A stretch of 64,000 bases of DNA from Pseudoalteromonas phenolica (GTDB taxonomy: Bacteria > Pseudomonadota > Gammaproteobacteria > Enterobacterales > Alteromonadaceae): the NCBI RefSeq assembly GCF_005876835.1, contig NZ_PPSW01000006.1, positions 62,001 through 126,000 of the forward strand, read 5' to 3'. Shown here piece after piece: positions 63,122-64,000 of the stretch; the stretch's first letter is position 1; each line of letters opens with the position of its first letter. The notes below the pieces were generated by a model. It saw nothing but the letters and a program-made list of their open reading frames with translations. It did no database searches and had not been told where the DNA came from. The position numbers and the translations under genes are program-made.

Positions 63122-64000
63122 ATGATTAACCCGAATAACATATCTCTAAATATCAGCCACGCGCTGGAATTTATTGATGGCCATGCACTGAATATCCCCA
63201 CCTTAAAAATTCTCGGTGACAATGGTGAGATCCTTGATGGTGCAACCGCACCAGAGCTAGATAAAGAAACAGCATTAAAAATATATAGCACTATGCGCTT
63301 CATTCGTTTACTAGATGAACGTATGCAGGCTGCACAGCGTCAAGGTCGTGTTAGTTTTTACATGCAATGTCTTGGTGAAGAAGCCGCAGTGACAGCAAGT
63401 GCTGCAGCGCTTAAACATGATGACATGATTATGGCCCAATACCGCGAGCAAGCAGCGCTTGCTTATCGTGGTTTTAGCCTAGATAACTTTATGAATCAAA
63501 TGTTTTCCAATGAACTTGATTTAGGTAAAGGTCGTCAGATGCCAATCCACTATGGCTCTAACGAACTTAATTATATGACGATTTCTTCACCGCTTGGTAC
63601 GCAAATCCCGCAAGCGACAGGGTATGCGTATGGTCAAAAATTGAATCATATCGATGCTGCAACCGGTGAACTAGCTTCTGAAATCGATAACGTGACAATT
63701 TGTTATTTCGGTGAAGGTGCTGCATCTGAAGGTGACTTCCATGCGGGTTTAAACATGGCTGCTGTGCATAAAGCACCGGTTGTATTCTTCGCGCGTAATA
63801 ATGGTTATGCGATTTCAACGCCAGCTGATGAACAATTTAAAGGCGACGGTATTGCTGCGCGTGGTGTCGGTTATGGTATTAAGACTATTCGTGTTGATGG
63901 TACTGACACACTGGCTGTTTATGCCGCAACACAAGCTGCACGTAAGATTGCAGCAGAGCAGGGCGACCCTGTACTAATTGAATCTATTGCTTATCGCTTA
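63122..64000 (+). CDS. bkdA1: Branched-chain 2-oxoacid dehydrogenase E1 alpha subunit (cut by window end)
   Basis: The frame opens at ATG 63122 (AAGGTAGG 5 nt upstream) and is still open at base 64000, giving the first 293 of about 400 residues. The enzyme decarboxylates 2-oxo acids from Val, Leu and Ile with thiamine diphosphate. Conserved blocks are MRFIRLLDERMQAAQRQGRVSFYMQCLGEEAA, QYREQAALAYRGF, GKGRQMPIHYG and the thiamine-binding motif GEGAASEGDFHAGLNMAAVHK ending in ARNNGYAIS. QCxGEE instead of SxGQE separates it from pyruvate dehydrogenase E1 alpha. The beta subunit and E2 should follow outside the window. Confidence 0.94.
   Translation, partial: MINPNNISLNISHALEFIDGHALNIPTLKILGDNGEILDGATAPELDKETALKIYSTMRFIRLLDERMQAAQRQGRVSFYMQCLGEEAAVTASAAALKHDDMIMAQYREQAALAYRGFSLDNFMNQMFSNELDLGKGRQMPIHYGSNELNYMTISSPLGTQIPQATGYAYGQKLNHIDAATGELASEIDNVTICYFGEGAASEGDFHAGLNMAAVHKAPVVFFARNNGYAISTPADEQFKGDGIAARGVGYGIKTIRVDGTDTLAVYAATQAARKIAAEQGDPVLIESIAYRL

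Noticed and set aside
1..64000. tRNA, rRNA, insertion sequences, prophage or integrase genes
   Set aside because: None could be recognised in the translated frames or intergenic stretches.

Overview
The window looks like core chromosome of a marine gammaproteobacterium of the order Alteromonadales, most likely Pseudoalteromonas or a close relative. The assignment rests on AT-rich DNA, protein lengths close to the Escherichia coli orthologues, and gene orders shared with enteric bacteria: pyrD-zapC-rlmL-uup, comEC-msbA-lpxK-ycaR-kdsB, csdA-csdE-tcdA, gltA/sdhCDAB-sucABCD, ybfF-ybfE-fldA-fur and seqA-pgm. Between these blocks are typically marine families (DUF1302/DUF1329, DUF1800/DUF1501, DUF3466, a hydroxyproline module). 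The genus is an inference; there is no rRNA here to test it. I see no tRNA, rRNA, CRISPR array, insertion sequence or prophage.

Layout. 1-1.1 kb: the 3' end of pepN and a small DUF2835 gene. 1.4-8.3 kb: a four-gene envelope cluster (DUF1302 beta-barrel, DUF1329 LolA-like periplasmic protein, YCF48-type propeller, MMPL/RND inner-membrane transporter). 8.5-13.4 kb: the giant NAD-glutamate dehydrogenase. 13.4-21.2 kb: pyrD, zapC, rlmL, a glutaredoxin-like gene, uup and a sorted DUF3466 surface protein. 21.2-28.5 kb: DUF2062 (minus strand), comEC, and the lipid A/Kdo operon msbA-lpxK-ycaR-kdsB with a RluA-type pseudouridine synthase. 28.5-31 kb: tcdA convergent with csdA-csdE. 31-42.6 kb: most of the TCA cycle, with gltA divergent from sdhCDAB-sucAB, then sucCD. 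42.6-43.7 kb: a heptanucleotide tandem repeat and a ParD-like antitoxin gene fused by overlap to a methionine aminopeptidase gene.

43.7-56.9 kb is the most accessory part. A divergent hydroxyproline module (M24 peptidase and DadA-like oxidoreductase on minus; a 41-codon leader ORF, 4-hydroxyproline epimerase and semialdehyde dehydrogenase on plus) is controlled from one intergenic region. After rsmF and a DUF1800/DUF1501 secreted pair comes a second unit (M24 peptidase, ornithine cyclodeaminase-like reductase, small membrane protein). The same 12-bp palindrome ATTGTATACAAT lies in front of both units. I infer one regulon for taking apart Pro- and Hyp-containing peptides.

57-64 kb: fur, fldA, ybfE, a DUF2788 gene and ybfF on the minus strand; seqA-pgm, astE and the start of a branched-chain 2-oxoacid dehydrogenase operon on the plus strand. 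That operon is preceded by a 24-bp perfect palindrome like a LiuR operator. Many units end in clear hairpin terminators, several placed to serve both strands.

Best candidates for something undescribed: the envelope cluster, the shared ATTGTATACAAT regulon with its leader ORF, and the ParD-like/MetAP pair. All identifications come from reading sequence and recalled family knowledge; no database search was run.
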